A DNA stretch of 64,000 nt from Hydractinia symbiolongicarpus (taxonomy: Eukaryota; Cnidaria; Hydrozoa; Anthoathecata; Hydractiniidae). Location: contig NC_079875.1 in assembly GCF_029227915.1 (NCBI RefSeq), positions 41,127,201-41,191,200 on the forward strand, in the 5' to 3' direction. A program made the position numbers and the translations under genes. How positions within the stretch are numbered: position 1 is the stretch's first letter; each line of letters begins with the position of its first letter. The notes beneath the pieces are model-generated. The model was not told the DNA's origin. It ran no database searches and worked only from the letters and a program-made list of their open reading frames with translations. Positions 51,001-58,877 of the stretch are shown piece by piece.

Positions 51001-54000
51001 AAGCCCGGGATTTACGGGAAATCGCGGGTTTTCGTTTTCCGGCGATTAAACTTCTTTTATTCAGCGTCTCATTAAAAATGAAAACATTTTTGAAAACTAC
51101 AAGTCTTATGCGTTTTAGTGGTGAAAAAATAATTTAAAAAATCGTTTTGGAAGTGAGTTTACTCACAGGGTACTTTCTTTGTATGCTTTTGACTATACGG
51201 GCCGAGTCTGCGATTTACGGGAAATCGCAGGTTTTCGTTTGCCGGCGATTAAACTTCTTTTATTCATCGTCTCATCAAAAATGAAAACATTTTTAAAAAC
51301 TACAAGTCTCATGCGTTTTAGTGGTGAAAAAATAATTTAAAAATTCGTTCCGGAAATGAGCTTACTCCCTGGGTACTTACTTTGTATACTTTTGACTATA
51401 CGGGCCGAGTCCGGGATTCACGGGAAGTCGCGGATTTTCGTTTGCCGGCGCTTAAACTTCTTTTATTCAGCGTCTCATCAAAAATGAAAACATTTTTGAA
51501 AACTACAAGTCTCATGCGTTTTAGTGGTGAAAAAAAAATTTAAAAACCGTTCCGGAAATGAGCTTACTCCCTGGGTACTTTCTTTGAATACTTTTGACTA
51601 TACGGGCCAAGCCCGGGATTTACGGGAAATCGCGGGTTTTCGTTTTCCGGCGATTAAACTTCTTTTATTCAGCGTCTCATCAAAAATGAAAACATTTTTA
51701 AAAACTACAAGTCTTATGCGTTTTAGTGGTGAAAAAATAATTTAAAAAATCGTTCTGGAAGTGAGTTTACTCACAGGGTACTTTCTTTGTATACATTTGA
51801 CTATACGGGCCAAGCCCGGGATTTACGGGAAATCGCGGGTTTTCGTTTGCCGGCGATTAAACCTCTTTCACTAAGCGTCTCATCAAAAATGAAAACATTT
51901 CTGAAAACTACAAGTCTCATGCGTTGTAGTGGTGAAAAAATAATTTAAAAATTCGTTCCAGAAATGAGCTTACTCCCTGGGTACTTTCTTTGTATACTTT
52001 TGACTATACGGGCCGAGTCCGGGATTTACGGGAAGTCGCGGGTTTTCGTTTGCCGGCGATTAAACTTCTTTTATTCAGCGTCTCATCAAAAATGAAAACA
52101 TTTTTGAAAACTACAAGTCTCATGCGTTTTAGTGGTGAAAAAATAATTTAAAAAATCGTTCCAGAAATGAGCTTACTCCCTGGGTACTTTCTTTAAATAC
52201 TTTTGACTATACGGGCCAAGCCCGGGATTTACGGGAAATCGCGGGTTTTCGTTTTCCGGCGATTAAACTTCTTTTATTCAGCGTCTCATCAAAAATGAAA
52301 ACATTTTCGAAAACTACAAGTCTTATGCGTTTTAGTGGTGAAAAAATAATTTAAAAAATCGTTCTGGAAGTGAGTTTACTCACAGGGTACTTTCTTTGTA
52401 TACATTCGACTATACGGGCCAAGCCCGGGATTTACGGGAAATCGCGGGTTTTCGTTTGCCGGCGATTAAACCTCTTTCACTAAGCGTCTCATCAAAAATG
52501 AAAACATTTCTGAAAACTACAAGTCTCATGCGTTGTAGTGGTGAAAAAATAATTTAAAAAATCGTTCGGGAAATAAGTTTACTCCCTGGGTACTTTCTTT
52601 GTATACTTTTGATTATACGGGCCGAGTCCAGGATTTACGGGAAGTCGCGGGTTTTTGTTTGCCGGCGATTAAACTTCTTTTATTCAGCGTCTCATCAAAA
52701 ATGAAAACATTTCTGAAAACTACAAGTCTCATGCGTTGTAGTGGTGAAAAAATAATTTAAAAACTCGTTCGGGAAATAAGTTTACTCCCTGGGTACTTTC
52801 TTTGTATACTTTTGACTATACGGGCCGAGTCCAGGATTTACGGGAAGTCGCGGGTTTTCGTTTGCCGGCGATTAAACTTCTTTTATTCAGCGTCTCATCA
52901 AAAATGAAAAATTTTTTGAAAACTACAAGTCTCATGCGTGTTAGTGGTGAAAAAATAATTTAAAAAATCGTTCGGGAAATGAGTTTACACCCTGGGTACT
53001 TTCTTTGTATGCTTTTGACTATACGGGCCGAGTCTGCGATTTACGGGAAATCGCAGGTTTTCGTTTGCCGGCGATTAAACTTCTTTTATTCATCGTCTCA
53101 TCAAAAATGAAAACATTTTTAAAAACTACAAGTCTCATGCGTTTTAGTGGTGAAAAAATAATTTAAAAAGTCGTTCCGGAAATGAGCTTACTCCCTGGGT
53201 ACTTTCTTTGTGTACTTTTGACTATACGGGCCGAGTCCGGGATTTACGGGAAGTCGCGGGTTTTCGTTTGCCGGCGATTAAACTTCTTTTATTCAGCGTC
53301 TCATCAAAAATGAAAACATTTTTGAAAACTACAAGTCTCATGCGTTTTAGTGGTGAAAAAATAATTTAAAAAATCGTTCCGGAAATGAGCTTACTCCCTG
53401 GGTACTTTCTTTGTATACTTTTGACTATACGGGCCGAGTCCGGGATTTACGGGAAGTCGCGGGTTTTCGTTTGCCGGCGATTAAACTTCTTTTATTCAGC
53501 GTCTCATCAAAAATGAAAACATTTTTAAAAACTACAAGTCTCATGGGTTTTAGTGGTGAAATAATAATTTAAAAAATCGTTCGGGAAATGGGTTTACACC
53601 CTGGGTACTTTCTTTGTATACTTTTGACTTTACAGGCCGAGTCCGGGATTTACGGGAAATCGCAGGTTTTCGTTTTCCGGCGATTAAACTTCTTTTATTC
53701 ATCGTCTCATCAAAAATGAAAACATTTTCAAAAACTACAAGTCTCATGGGCTTTAGTGGTGAAATAATAATTTAAAAAATCGTTCGGGAAATGAGTTTAC
53801 ACCCTGGGTACTTTCTTTGTATACTTTTGACTTTACAGGCCGAGTCCAGGATTTACGGGAAATCGCAGGTTTTCGTTTGCCGGCGATTAAACTTCTTTTA
53901 TTCATCGTCTCATCAAAAATGAAAACATTTTTAAAAACTACAAGTCTCATGCGTTTTAGTGGTGAAAAAATAAATTAAAAAATCGTTTGGGAAATGAGTT

Positions 54001-54644
54001 TACTCCCTGGGTACTTTCTTTGTATACTTTTGACTATACGGGCCAAGCCCGGGATTTACGAGAAATCGCGGGTTTTCGTTTTCCGGCGATTAAACTTCTT
54101 TTATTCAGCGTCTCATCAAAAATGAAAACATTTTTGAAAACTACAAGTCTTATGCGTTTTAGTGGTGAAAATATAATTTAAAAAATCGTTCTGGAAGTGA
54201 GTTTACTCACAGGGTACTTTCTTTGTATACATTCGACTATACGGGCCAAGCCCGGGATTTACGGGAAATCGCGGGTTTTCGTTTTCCGGCGATTAAACTT
54301 CTTTTATTCAGAGTCTCATCAAAAATGAAAACATTTTTGAAAACTACAAGTCTTATGCGTTTTAGTGGTGAAAAAATAATTTAAAAAATCGTTCTGGAAG
54401 TGAGTTTACTCACAGGGTACTTTCTTTGTATACTTTTGACTATACGGGCCGAGTCCGGGATTTACGGGAAGTCGCGGGTTTTCGTTTGCCGGCGATTAAA
54501 CTTCTTTTATTCAGCGTCTCATCAAAAATGAAAACATTTTTAAAAACTACAAGTCTCATGGGCTTTAGTGGTGAAATAATAATTTAAAAAAATCGTTCGG
54601 GAAATGAGTTTACACCCTGGGTACTTTCTTTGTATACATTTGAC
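51000..54644 (+). repeat. Mixed-order satellite monomers next to the LINE
   Basis: Monomers here show no long HOR and are a mix of G, F, A, B, C and E types, several of them hybrids. For example, about 54,390-54,560 starts as A (GAAGTGAGTTTACTCACAG) and ends as G (GGGCCGAGTCCGGG, AAGTCGCGGG). Single-copy variants such as TTTGAATAC, TTTAAATAC and GTGTACTTTTGAC are scattered through it. This is the transition between the 7-monomer domain and the differently ordered right arm. Confidence 0.7.
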
Positions 54645-54647
54645 TTT
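54643..54647 (+). other. Candidate target-site duplication, left copy (ACTTT)
   Basis: ACTTT at the left edge of the LINE, matched by ACTTT at 58,873-58,877. The preceding bases differ (TG versus TT), so the duplication is at most 5 bp. It could also be the undivided target plus chance similarity, because the poly(T) hides the boundary. Confidence 0.5.
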
Positions 54648-54666
54648 TTTTTTTTTTTTTTTTTTT
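54645..54666 (-). other. LINE poly(A) tail
   Basis: 22 uninterrupted T on the plus strand, that is a poly(A) tail of the minus-strand element. The first three T probably belong to the target sequence GACTTT. An uninterrupted tail suggests a recent insertion. Confidence 0.9.
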
Positions 54667-54668
54667 AA

Positions 54669-54674
54669 TTTATT
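54669..54674 (-). promoter_or_regulatory. Polyadenylation signal AATAAA
   Basis: AATAAA on the minus strand (TTTATT on plus), ending two bases before the poly(A) run begins. This is closer to the tail than the usual 10-30 nt of a cleavage signal, so the tail may be partly templated or the true signal may lie further upstream. Confidence 0.55.
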
Positions 54675-54809
54675 TTGCCGTTGTAGAATTTACAGTTTTC
54701 CGTAAGAATAAAATAAAAATCTTAAGCTATTATATCGTGTAATCTAAAGATAGGATTGCATATGCTAAAAATATTAGCTAGAGAGGTAAAAAATGGCAGG
54801 AGCGAGAAG

Positions 54810-54826
54810 AAGGCTATAATAGCCTT
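54810..54826 (-). repeat. 3' UTR dyad, candidate stem-loop
   Basis: A perfect inverted repeat AAGGCTAT / ATAGCCTT around one central base. In RNA it would fold with about a 6-bp stem and a 5-nt loop. It lies about 145 nt upstream of the poly(A). 3' stem-loops are recognition elements in several LINE groups, so this is a candidate RT-binding structure, unproven. Confidence 0.5.
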
Positions 54827-54917
54827 ATCACCAAGCCCCCAACCTATATAAAAGGTTAGCATTGAAGATGATGAGGAGTTGTGTTATATGTGTCGTACGT
54901 TGTAACTGTCGTGTGTT

Positions 54918-56048
54918 CTAAAATAAACATAGATTGTCAGTAGTCAATAGTTTATGTTTTAGTTTATGTTTTAATTCGTTAAGTGATGTAATAGTTTTCA
55001 TGTCGTTATCAAGAAATGTATTCCACAATTTAGGTCCTCTGCTAGTTATAGAGAACTTTGTGATTGTATAGTTAATTCTAGGTTGAAAAAAACTGTTAAT
55101 TGAAAATCTGGATGGATATTTATGTTGTATCTTCTGAAACATATCATTAAATACTCTTGGTAACATATTGTTTTCAAGCTTAAACATAAAAATAGGAGTT
55201 TGATAAATGTTTAGTTGGTATAAATTCAGTACACTGATCTTTTTGAATAACTCTCTGGAGTGAGTGTACCTGTCAACATTTAAAATAATTCTGATGGCAT
55301 GTTTTTGTTTATTTTGTAATTTTGTCAATTTTGTAGCGTTGGTGCTGCACCACGCAATATTTGCATAATTTAGATAGCAGTGAATGAAAGAAGAATATAT
55401 GTTTTTTAAACAATTCTGATCTAGAACAAATTTTGCTTTAAATAGGATGCCAATATTCTTTGCGACCTTTTCTTCTAAAACATTTATATGTTCTCTCCAA
55501 GTAACATTTTCATCAAGAATAACTCCTAAAAATTTCATAGATTGTGCTCTTTTTATACTTATATTATTAATAAATAAATCAGGAAACTTCAATGGCATAT
55601 CATCTTTTTTATTGTGCCTGTGAAAAAGTGTGTACTTTGTTTTAGAAATATTTAGGGACAGTCTGTTTGCCTTAAACCATTCTGCCAGCATAGAGAGTTC
55701 ATAATTGACTGTGCGAAATAATGTTTTTACATCTTTATGTGCATAAAACAGATTTGTATCATCTGCAAATAAAATTGAATGTAAAATATTCGAAGCTCTG
55801 TTTAAATCATTTACATATATAAGGAATAAGAGTGGTCCTAATATGGAACCTTGTGGAACTCCACAGATGATTGTTTTGTAGTTTGTACTTCCACCGTCAA
55901 AGGAAATGTACTGTTTTCTATTGGATAAATAACTTTCAAACCAGCGAATGTTGGAATTGCGGATACCGTAGTTTTTGAGTTTTTCTAGTAGAATTTTGTG
56001 ATCTACGGTGTCAAATGCTTTGCTTAGATCTATAAAAATTCCTAGCAT
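54918..56048 (-). CDS. ORF2 fragment 3: reverse transcriptase catalytic core and C-terminus
   Basis: 376 codons from the first ATG, but the same frame is open further upstream to about 56,146 and carries the expected FGFQAGHSTDHA segment there, so the ATG at 56,048 is internal. Motif A is FIDLSKAFDTVDH (5-17, catalytic Asp), motif B is GVPQGSILGPLLFLIYVNDL (63-82), motif C is FADD (94-97, catalytic Asp pair), motif D is NRLSLNISKTKY (128-139) and motif E is MKFLGVILD (171-179). All catalytic residues remain. After the thumb region the C-terminus (about 200-376) has the typical CR1-group tail and no RNase H domain or CCHC knuckle. It ends at TAG, 251 bp before the poly(A). Confidence 0.9.
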   Translation of the reverse strand: MLGIFIDLSKAFDTVDHKILLEKLKNYGIRNSNIRWFESYLSNRKQYISFDGGSTNYKTIICGVPQGSILGPLLFLIYVNDLNRASNILHSILFADDTNLFYAHKDVKTLFRTVNYELSMLAEWFKANRLSLNISKTKYTLFHRHNKKDDMPLKFPDLFINNISIKRAQSMKFLGVILDENVTWREHINVLEEKVAKNIGILFKAKFVLDQNCLKNIYSSFIHCYLNYANIAWCSTNATKLTKLQNKQKHAIRIILNVDRYTHSRELFKKISVLNLYQLNIYQTPIFMFKLENNMLPRVFNDMFQKIQHKYPSRFSINSFFQPRINYTITKFSITSRGPKLWNTFLDNDMKTITSLNELKHKLKHKLLTTDNLCLF

Positions 56049-56095
56049 GTACTTGTTTTCGTCAAACGCCTTTGATATTTCATTAACAAGTTTAA

Positions 56096-56527
56096 CTATT
56101 GCATGATCAGTAGAATGACCTGCTTGAAAGCCAAATTGATTGTCGTATAAAATATATTATTAGCAGTTAAAAAAGAGTAAAATCTATTGTACATTATGCG
56201 TTCTAGTATTTTTGAAAAACATTGAAGAACTGATATTGGTCTATAATTAGATGCATTAGTCTTTTCGCCTGTTTTATATACTGGTAAAACTCTTGCAATT
56301 TTAACTTTTTCAGGAAAATATCCTTGCAGCAGGGAAAGGTTAAATATATGCATTAGTTGAATTTTTATAGCATTTTTTGTTTGTTTTACAACGTTACTAT
56401 TTACGTCATCAAAACCTGGACTTTTGTTTGATTGTAGTGAGTCGATCGCTTTTAATAATTCATTTTCACTTAGTTCGTTATTTTCCATTTGTGCGTTATT
56501 AACAGTGAGAAAGGACTTAAAACTCAA
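56096..56527 (-). CDS. ORF2 fragment 2: N-terminal reverse transcriptase
   Basis: A 143-codon open frame carrying the start of the RT domain. NKSPGFDDVNSNVVK (34-48) and ARVLPVYKTGEKTNASNYRPISVL (78-101, the conserved YRPISVL core) are RT motifs 0-2, followed by FSKILERIMYNR. The nominal first codon is TTG, not ATG, so this is not a separate gene but a displaced part of ORF2. Beyond about residue 127 (near 56,149) the translation loses similarity, and the correct sequence continues in the neighbouring frame. The last 16 residues here are therefore out-of-frame noise. Confidence 0.82.
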   Translation of the reverse strand: MSFKSFLTVNNAQMENNELSENELLKAIDSLQSNKSPGFDDVNSNVVKQTKNAIKIQLMHIFNLSLLQGYFPEKVKIARVLPVYKTGEKTNASNYRPISVLQCFSKILERIMYNRFYSFLTANNIFYTTINLAFKQVILLIMQ

Positions 56528-57753
56528 ATTGCTAGGTTAATAGTTTCAAACAAATGTTTATAATGTTTATATTTTCTTTCATTCTCAAGAGTTCTGCTTT
56601 TCAAAAACTTTTCATACAAGCGCTGTTTCTTTTTAGATGATTTTAACAAACCTTTGGTTAACCAAGGGCTTAACAAAGTTTTAATTTTAACAAATTTTGT
56701 TTGTTCTGGGAATGCCTGATCATATTGTTGTTGAAATATTTGAATAAAGATTTCATAAGCTTTATCAGCATTATTGTTCTCTAAAACAAGGCTCCAATCC
56801 ACACAATACAGCAGGTTATTAAAATAACTAATAGATTTATCATTGATCAATCTTTTTGTTATTTTTATTTTTTCAGAGCAATTGTGTAATTGAGTTGTTT
56901 GTGACGTAATGAAAATTGGAAAATGATCAGAAATATCTGTTTTAATTATCCCTGTTTTAATTGTTGTATTTGCGAAATCGTTGGTTATGATATGATCTAT
57001 GGCTGTAGCACTTAATCTCGTCACTCGTGTTGGTTTATTTATAAGTGGGATAAACCCATTTTGAAAAACTGAGTTAAAAAAGTTTTGTAGAGATTTGTTT
57101 GTGTTAAAATCAAGGACGTTTAGATTGAAATCACCAACGAGGTACACGTTTCTACCCGTGCCTTTGTGATCAGTAAGAATATTTTTCACATGATTCTCTA
57201 AGTTTTCTATTGATCCTGCAGGTGGCCGGTAGAGTAAATGCATGTGGATGTTTTTAGTTGCTTTATTTATTATCTCTATACTTAATGACTCACAGTCGTT
57301 ATTGTTAGCGCACGTGTCTGATTTTAGGTTGAATAGAATAGAATTATGAATAAACATGCACACCCCACCGCCTTTCTTTTTGCAATTTCTAATTTGATGA
57401 ATTACTGTGTAATTTTGCAATTGAAAATTTGAGTTTTTCTCTATATTTATATCATTACACCACGTTTCAGTAAAGCAAATGATTTTAAATGTGACTTTCA
57501 GGTTATGTAAAAGATGTTTAAAATTTTCAAAATTCTTTTGTATGCTTCTAATATTAAGACGAAGTATTGAAAAAGATTTTATATCTATTTCTGTAGAAAG
57601 ATTGTTTGTATCTGGATTATAATATTTTGCGTTTCTAGTTATCTCATTATTATAAAAATTTATGTCTGGATCAGTTAAATCGTTTAAAAGTACAGTTTCG
57701 TTAGCCTGGAATGGGTCGAATTCCAAGTTTTCGTAGTTCGTTTGTTCAGCCAT
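56524..57753 (-). CDS. ORF2 fragment 1: APE-type endonuclease
   Basis: 409 codons of open frame. The N-terminal 60 residues are unassigned. The exonuclease-endonuclease-phosphatase fold follows with its expected signatures: LNIRS (66-70, metal-site Asn), TETW (95-98, catalytic Glu), GGGVCMFI (128-135), YRPP (175-178), GDFN (207-210, Asp/Asn pair), ATAIDHI (249-255) and SDHFP (275-279, catalytic His). All key residues are present, so the nicking domain looks intact. Residues 362-388 (SPWLTKGLLKSSKKKQRLY and onward) match the basic segment that follows the endonuclease in CR1-like ORF2 proteins. The frame ends at TGA after residue 409, well short of a full ORF2, because of the downstream break. 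Confidence 0.88.
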   Translation of the reverse strand: MAEQTNYENLEFDPFQANETVLLNDLTDPDINFYNNEITRNAKYYNPDTNNLSTEIDIKSFSILRLNIRSIQKNFENFKHLLHNLKVTFKIICFTETWCNDINIEKNSNFQLQNYTVIHQIRNCKKKGGGVCMFIHNSILFNLKSDTCANNNDCESLSIEIINKATKNIHMHLLYRPPAGSIENLENHVKNILTDHKGTGRNVYLVGDFNLNVLDFNTNKSLQNFFNSVFQNGFIPLINKPTRVTRLSATAIDHIITNDFANTTIKTGIIKTDISDHFPIFITSQTTQLHNCSEKIKITKRLINDKSISYFNNLLYCVDWSLVLENNNADKAYEIFIQIFQQQYDQAFPEQTKFVKIKTLLSPWLTKGLLKSSKKKQRLYEKFLKSRTLENERKYKHYKHLFETINLAI

Positions 57754-57813
57754 TTTAGAATTAAAATTTAATTACTAAAAATTATTTGTAGCCTTAGGCT
57801 ATGTGCAACGAAA
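57754..57813 (-). other. ORF1-ORF2 spacer
   Basis: 60 bp between the ORF1 TAG and the ORF2 ATG, A+T-rich. The two ORFs do not overlap, so ORF2 would need reinitiation or internal initiation. Confidence 0.8.
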
Positions 57814-58686
57814 CTAGGCATTAGCAATCCTATCCCTAAATTCTCGAACTATCAATTTATCATATAACACTACAGCATACCTCCCTTCCGCCCTGTGTGT
57901 TTTCATCTCACCAAACAGTTTCTTCCTAATCATTCTTGTTTCATACGAGAAGTCTTCGTTTATGTAAATTCCTGTCCCTGCAAGTTTATTAGTATTCTTT
58001 AAAAGTTCGATCTTAGCTTTATAATTTAGAAGCTTCAAAACAATAGTTCGTGCTGGTGGTTTCTGTACATCTTCTTGGTCATAAGTGTTTTGTTCTGCCT
58101 TCTCCTCGTTCTTTTTTCCAATCCTATGCGCGCGCTCAATGACAACATTTTTAACTCCAAGCTTATTCCCAAATAGATCCAAAACTTTCTTTTCCGTGTC
58201 ATCCCAGCTCTCACCATCATTCTCCTGCAACCCACTGATCCTTAAGTTGTTCCGTCTCTGTCTATCTTCAAGCTGTCTAAATTTCTCTCTATCTTCCTCT
58301 TCCAGTTCTCTTAACTTCTTTCTATCTTTCTCTTCTTTGTGGTTACTGTGTTTTACCCTTTTTTCCAATTCTTTAATTTTCTTTTCCTGTATGTCTTGTG
58401 TTACGGTAACACTCTCCTCCAGATCTTTTTTCACATCCTCCAATTTTTTAATCCTTTCTTCGTTTGTTGTAACTTTGGATTTAAGTTCTTTATTTTCATC
58501 TTTTAAGCAAGTGCATGTTTCTTTTATTTCTTCTAGTTCATTTTTCATTTTATCAAGTCTGTCGTTTAGAATTGCCCTGTTACTACTAATAATCTTCAAA
58601 ATATCTTTTTGTTGCTGTAGAAACATTTCTTTGAATCTATCTCTGACTAGCTTAACTGAAATCGTTAAGTTGTCTTCTTTCTCCAT
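57814..58686 (-). CDS. LINE ORF1 protein, coiled coil plus L1-type RRM
   Basis: 290 aa, intact. ORF1 proteins of this kind bind the element's RNA as oligomers and form the ribonucleoprotein that goes back to the nucleus. Residues about 15-145 are strongly charged and heptad-like (Lys/Glu/Leu), a long coiled coil. Residues 144-153 read RRNNLRISGL, the entry motif of the L1-type (transposase_22) RRM. IERAHRIG follows at 183-190, then RTIVLKLLNYKAK at 213-225. The C-terminal domain includes INEDFSYETRMIRKKL at about 242-257. No zinc knuckle is visible. The ATG has A at -3 and G at +4, a good eukaryotic start context, and the stop is TAG at 57,814-57,816. ORF2 begins 60 bp downstream. Pairing an L1-type ORF1 with a CR1-like ORF2 is known in invertebrate LINEs, but the exact family is unassigned. 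Confidence 0.9.
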   Translation of the reverse strand: MEKEDNLTISVKLVRDRFKEMFLQQQKDILKIISSNRAILNDRLDKMKNELEEIKETCTCLKDENKELKSKVTTNEERIKKLEDVKKDLEESVTVTQDIQEKKIKELEKRVKHSNHKEEKDRKKLRELEEEDREKFRQLEDRQRRNNLRISGLQENDGESWDDTEKKVLDLFGNKLGVKNVVIERAHRIGKKNEEKAEQNTYDQEDVQKPPARTIVLKLLNYKAKIELLKNTNKLAGTGIYINEDFSYETRMIRKKLFGEMKTHRAEGRYAVVLYDKLIVREFRDRIANA

Positions 58687-58872
58687 ATTTTTATTTAGCT
58701 ATTATCTATTTATTTTTATTTCTACGATTGATTTATATTTCACACGATCGATATTTTTAAATTATTTCTGTAGCGCAAATTAAAACACGTCCGGTCTCTT
58801 TCAATTTGGTTTTTCAAAGAATCAGGCGTTTTGATTGGTATGCACGTGCGAGCGGTCAAAACAAAGCCAGTT
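58687..58872 (-). other. LINE 5' untranslated leader
   Basis: 186 bp of non-satellite sequence between the right-hand insertion edge and the ORF1 start. It is A+T-rich near ORF1 and more GC-balanced at the outer end. It has no open frame of note and no repeat structure. An internal promoter is expected here in full-length LINEs, but I see no specific element to name. Whether the 5' end is complete cannot be told without sister copies. Confidence 0.75.
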
Positions 58873-58877
58873 ACTTT
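58873..58877 (+). other. Candidate target-site duplication, right copy (ACTTT)
   Basis: ACTTT immediately before ACAGGCCGAG, where the monomer resumes. With the left copy it restores a normal E-type TGACTTTACAGGCC, showing that no satellite bases were lost. Confidence 0.5.

Larger units (their letters stand above)
1..54644 (+). repeat. 203-bp tandem satellite array, left arm
   Basis: Head-to-tail monomers of about 203 bp with no spacer. Nearly every copy shows TACTTTCTTTGTAT, CGGGATTTACGGGAA, TTTGCCGGCGATTAAAC, GTCTCATCAAAAATGAAAAC, CTACAAGTCTCATGCG and TTAGTGGTGAAA. Recurring landmarks are spaced by 203 bp or multiples (for example 39,565 / 39,768 / 39,971). Types I can separate by eye: A (GAAGTGAGTTTACTCACAG, ATTCGACTATA, CCTCTTTCAGTAAG, GCGTTGTAG); B (GGGAAATAAG, often GTGTGCCGG); C (TATGCTTTTGAC with GATTTTCGGG or TCTGCGATT, ATTCTGCGTC); D (GAAATGAGTTTACTCACAG, CGACTAAACG); E (GACTTTACAGGCC, usually CGCAGG, TTCATCGTC); F (GGGCCAAGCC with TTTTCCGGCG); G (TTCCGGAAATGAGCTTAC), with subtype Gt (GACTGTACGGG, AGTTGCGGG, CATCAATAATG). 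Because 203 is not a multiple of three, no reading frame passes through successive monomers. Satellite identity is certain; a centromeric or heterochromatic role is inference. Confidence 0.98.
54667..54917 (-). other. LINE 3' untranslated region
   Basis: 251 bp from the ORF2 stop to the poly(A). It is mostly A+T-rich with a short GC-rich stretch near 54,825-54,845. It contains the perfect dyad at 54,810-54,826 and the AATAAA signal. In related LINEs the 3' UTR is recognised by the reverse transcriptase; that role here is inference. Confidence 0.8.
54918..57753 (-). pseudogene. LINE ORF2 (endonuclease-reverse transcriptase), broken
   Basis: The whole ORF2 region. It starts at an ATG in good context (A at -3, G at +4) 60 bp after ORF1 and ends at TAG (54,918-54,920). 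The polyprotein is split over three minus-strand frames. The first break, around 56,525-56,540, ends the endonuclease part at TGA, and the RT part takes over at once in another frame. The stretch that usually links the two domains in this group, including a motif like FNxxFxxIG, is missing, so I infer an internal deletion of perhaps 80-100 codons. The second break, near 56,146-56,150, is a plain frameshift inside the RT between the palm-entry motifs and motif A. No stop codons interrupt the individual pieces, so decay is slight. Confidence 0.85.
54645..58872 (-). mobile_element. Non-LTR retrotransposon (LINE, CR1/L2/Jockey-like group), near full length
   Basis: A single minus-strand LINE interrupts the satellite. 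Its order along the minus strand is 5' leader (58,872-58,687), ORF1 (58,686-57,814), spacer, ORF2 with APE endonuclease and reverse transcriptase (57,753-54,918), 3' UTR, AATAAA and a 22-nt poly(A). LINEs insert by target-primed reverse transcription: the endonuclease nicks the target and the freed 3' end primes copying of the poly(A) RNA. The left flank ends GACTTT, whose T-rich 3' end could pair with the tail. ACTTT occurs at both edges (54,643-54,647 and 58,873-58,877), a possible 5-bp target duplication, though the T run makes its limit ambiguous. The endonuclease and RT motifs resemble CR1/L2/Jockey-group elements; I cannot fix the clade. ORF2 is broken, so this copy is not autonomous. 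Confidence 0.95.

Noticed and set aside
58035-58235. 66-aa minus-strand ORF
   Set aside because: Lies inside ORF1 in another frame, with no recognisable feature.
58085-58783. 232-aa plus-strand ORF rich in Ser, Phe and Leu
   Set aside because: Antisense shadow of the Lys/Glu-rich coiled coil of LINE ORF1.
54645-58872. LTR retroelement or endogenous virus
   Set aside because: No long terminal repeats, gag/protease, integrase or RNase H. An APE endonuclease before the RT and a poly(A) tail define a non-LTR element.
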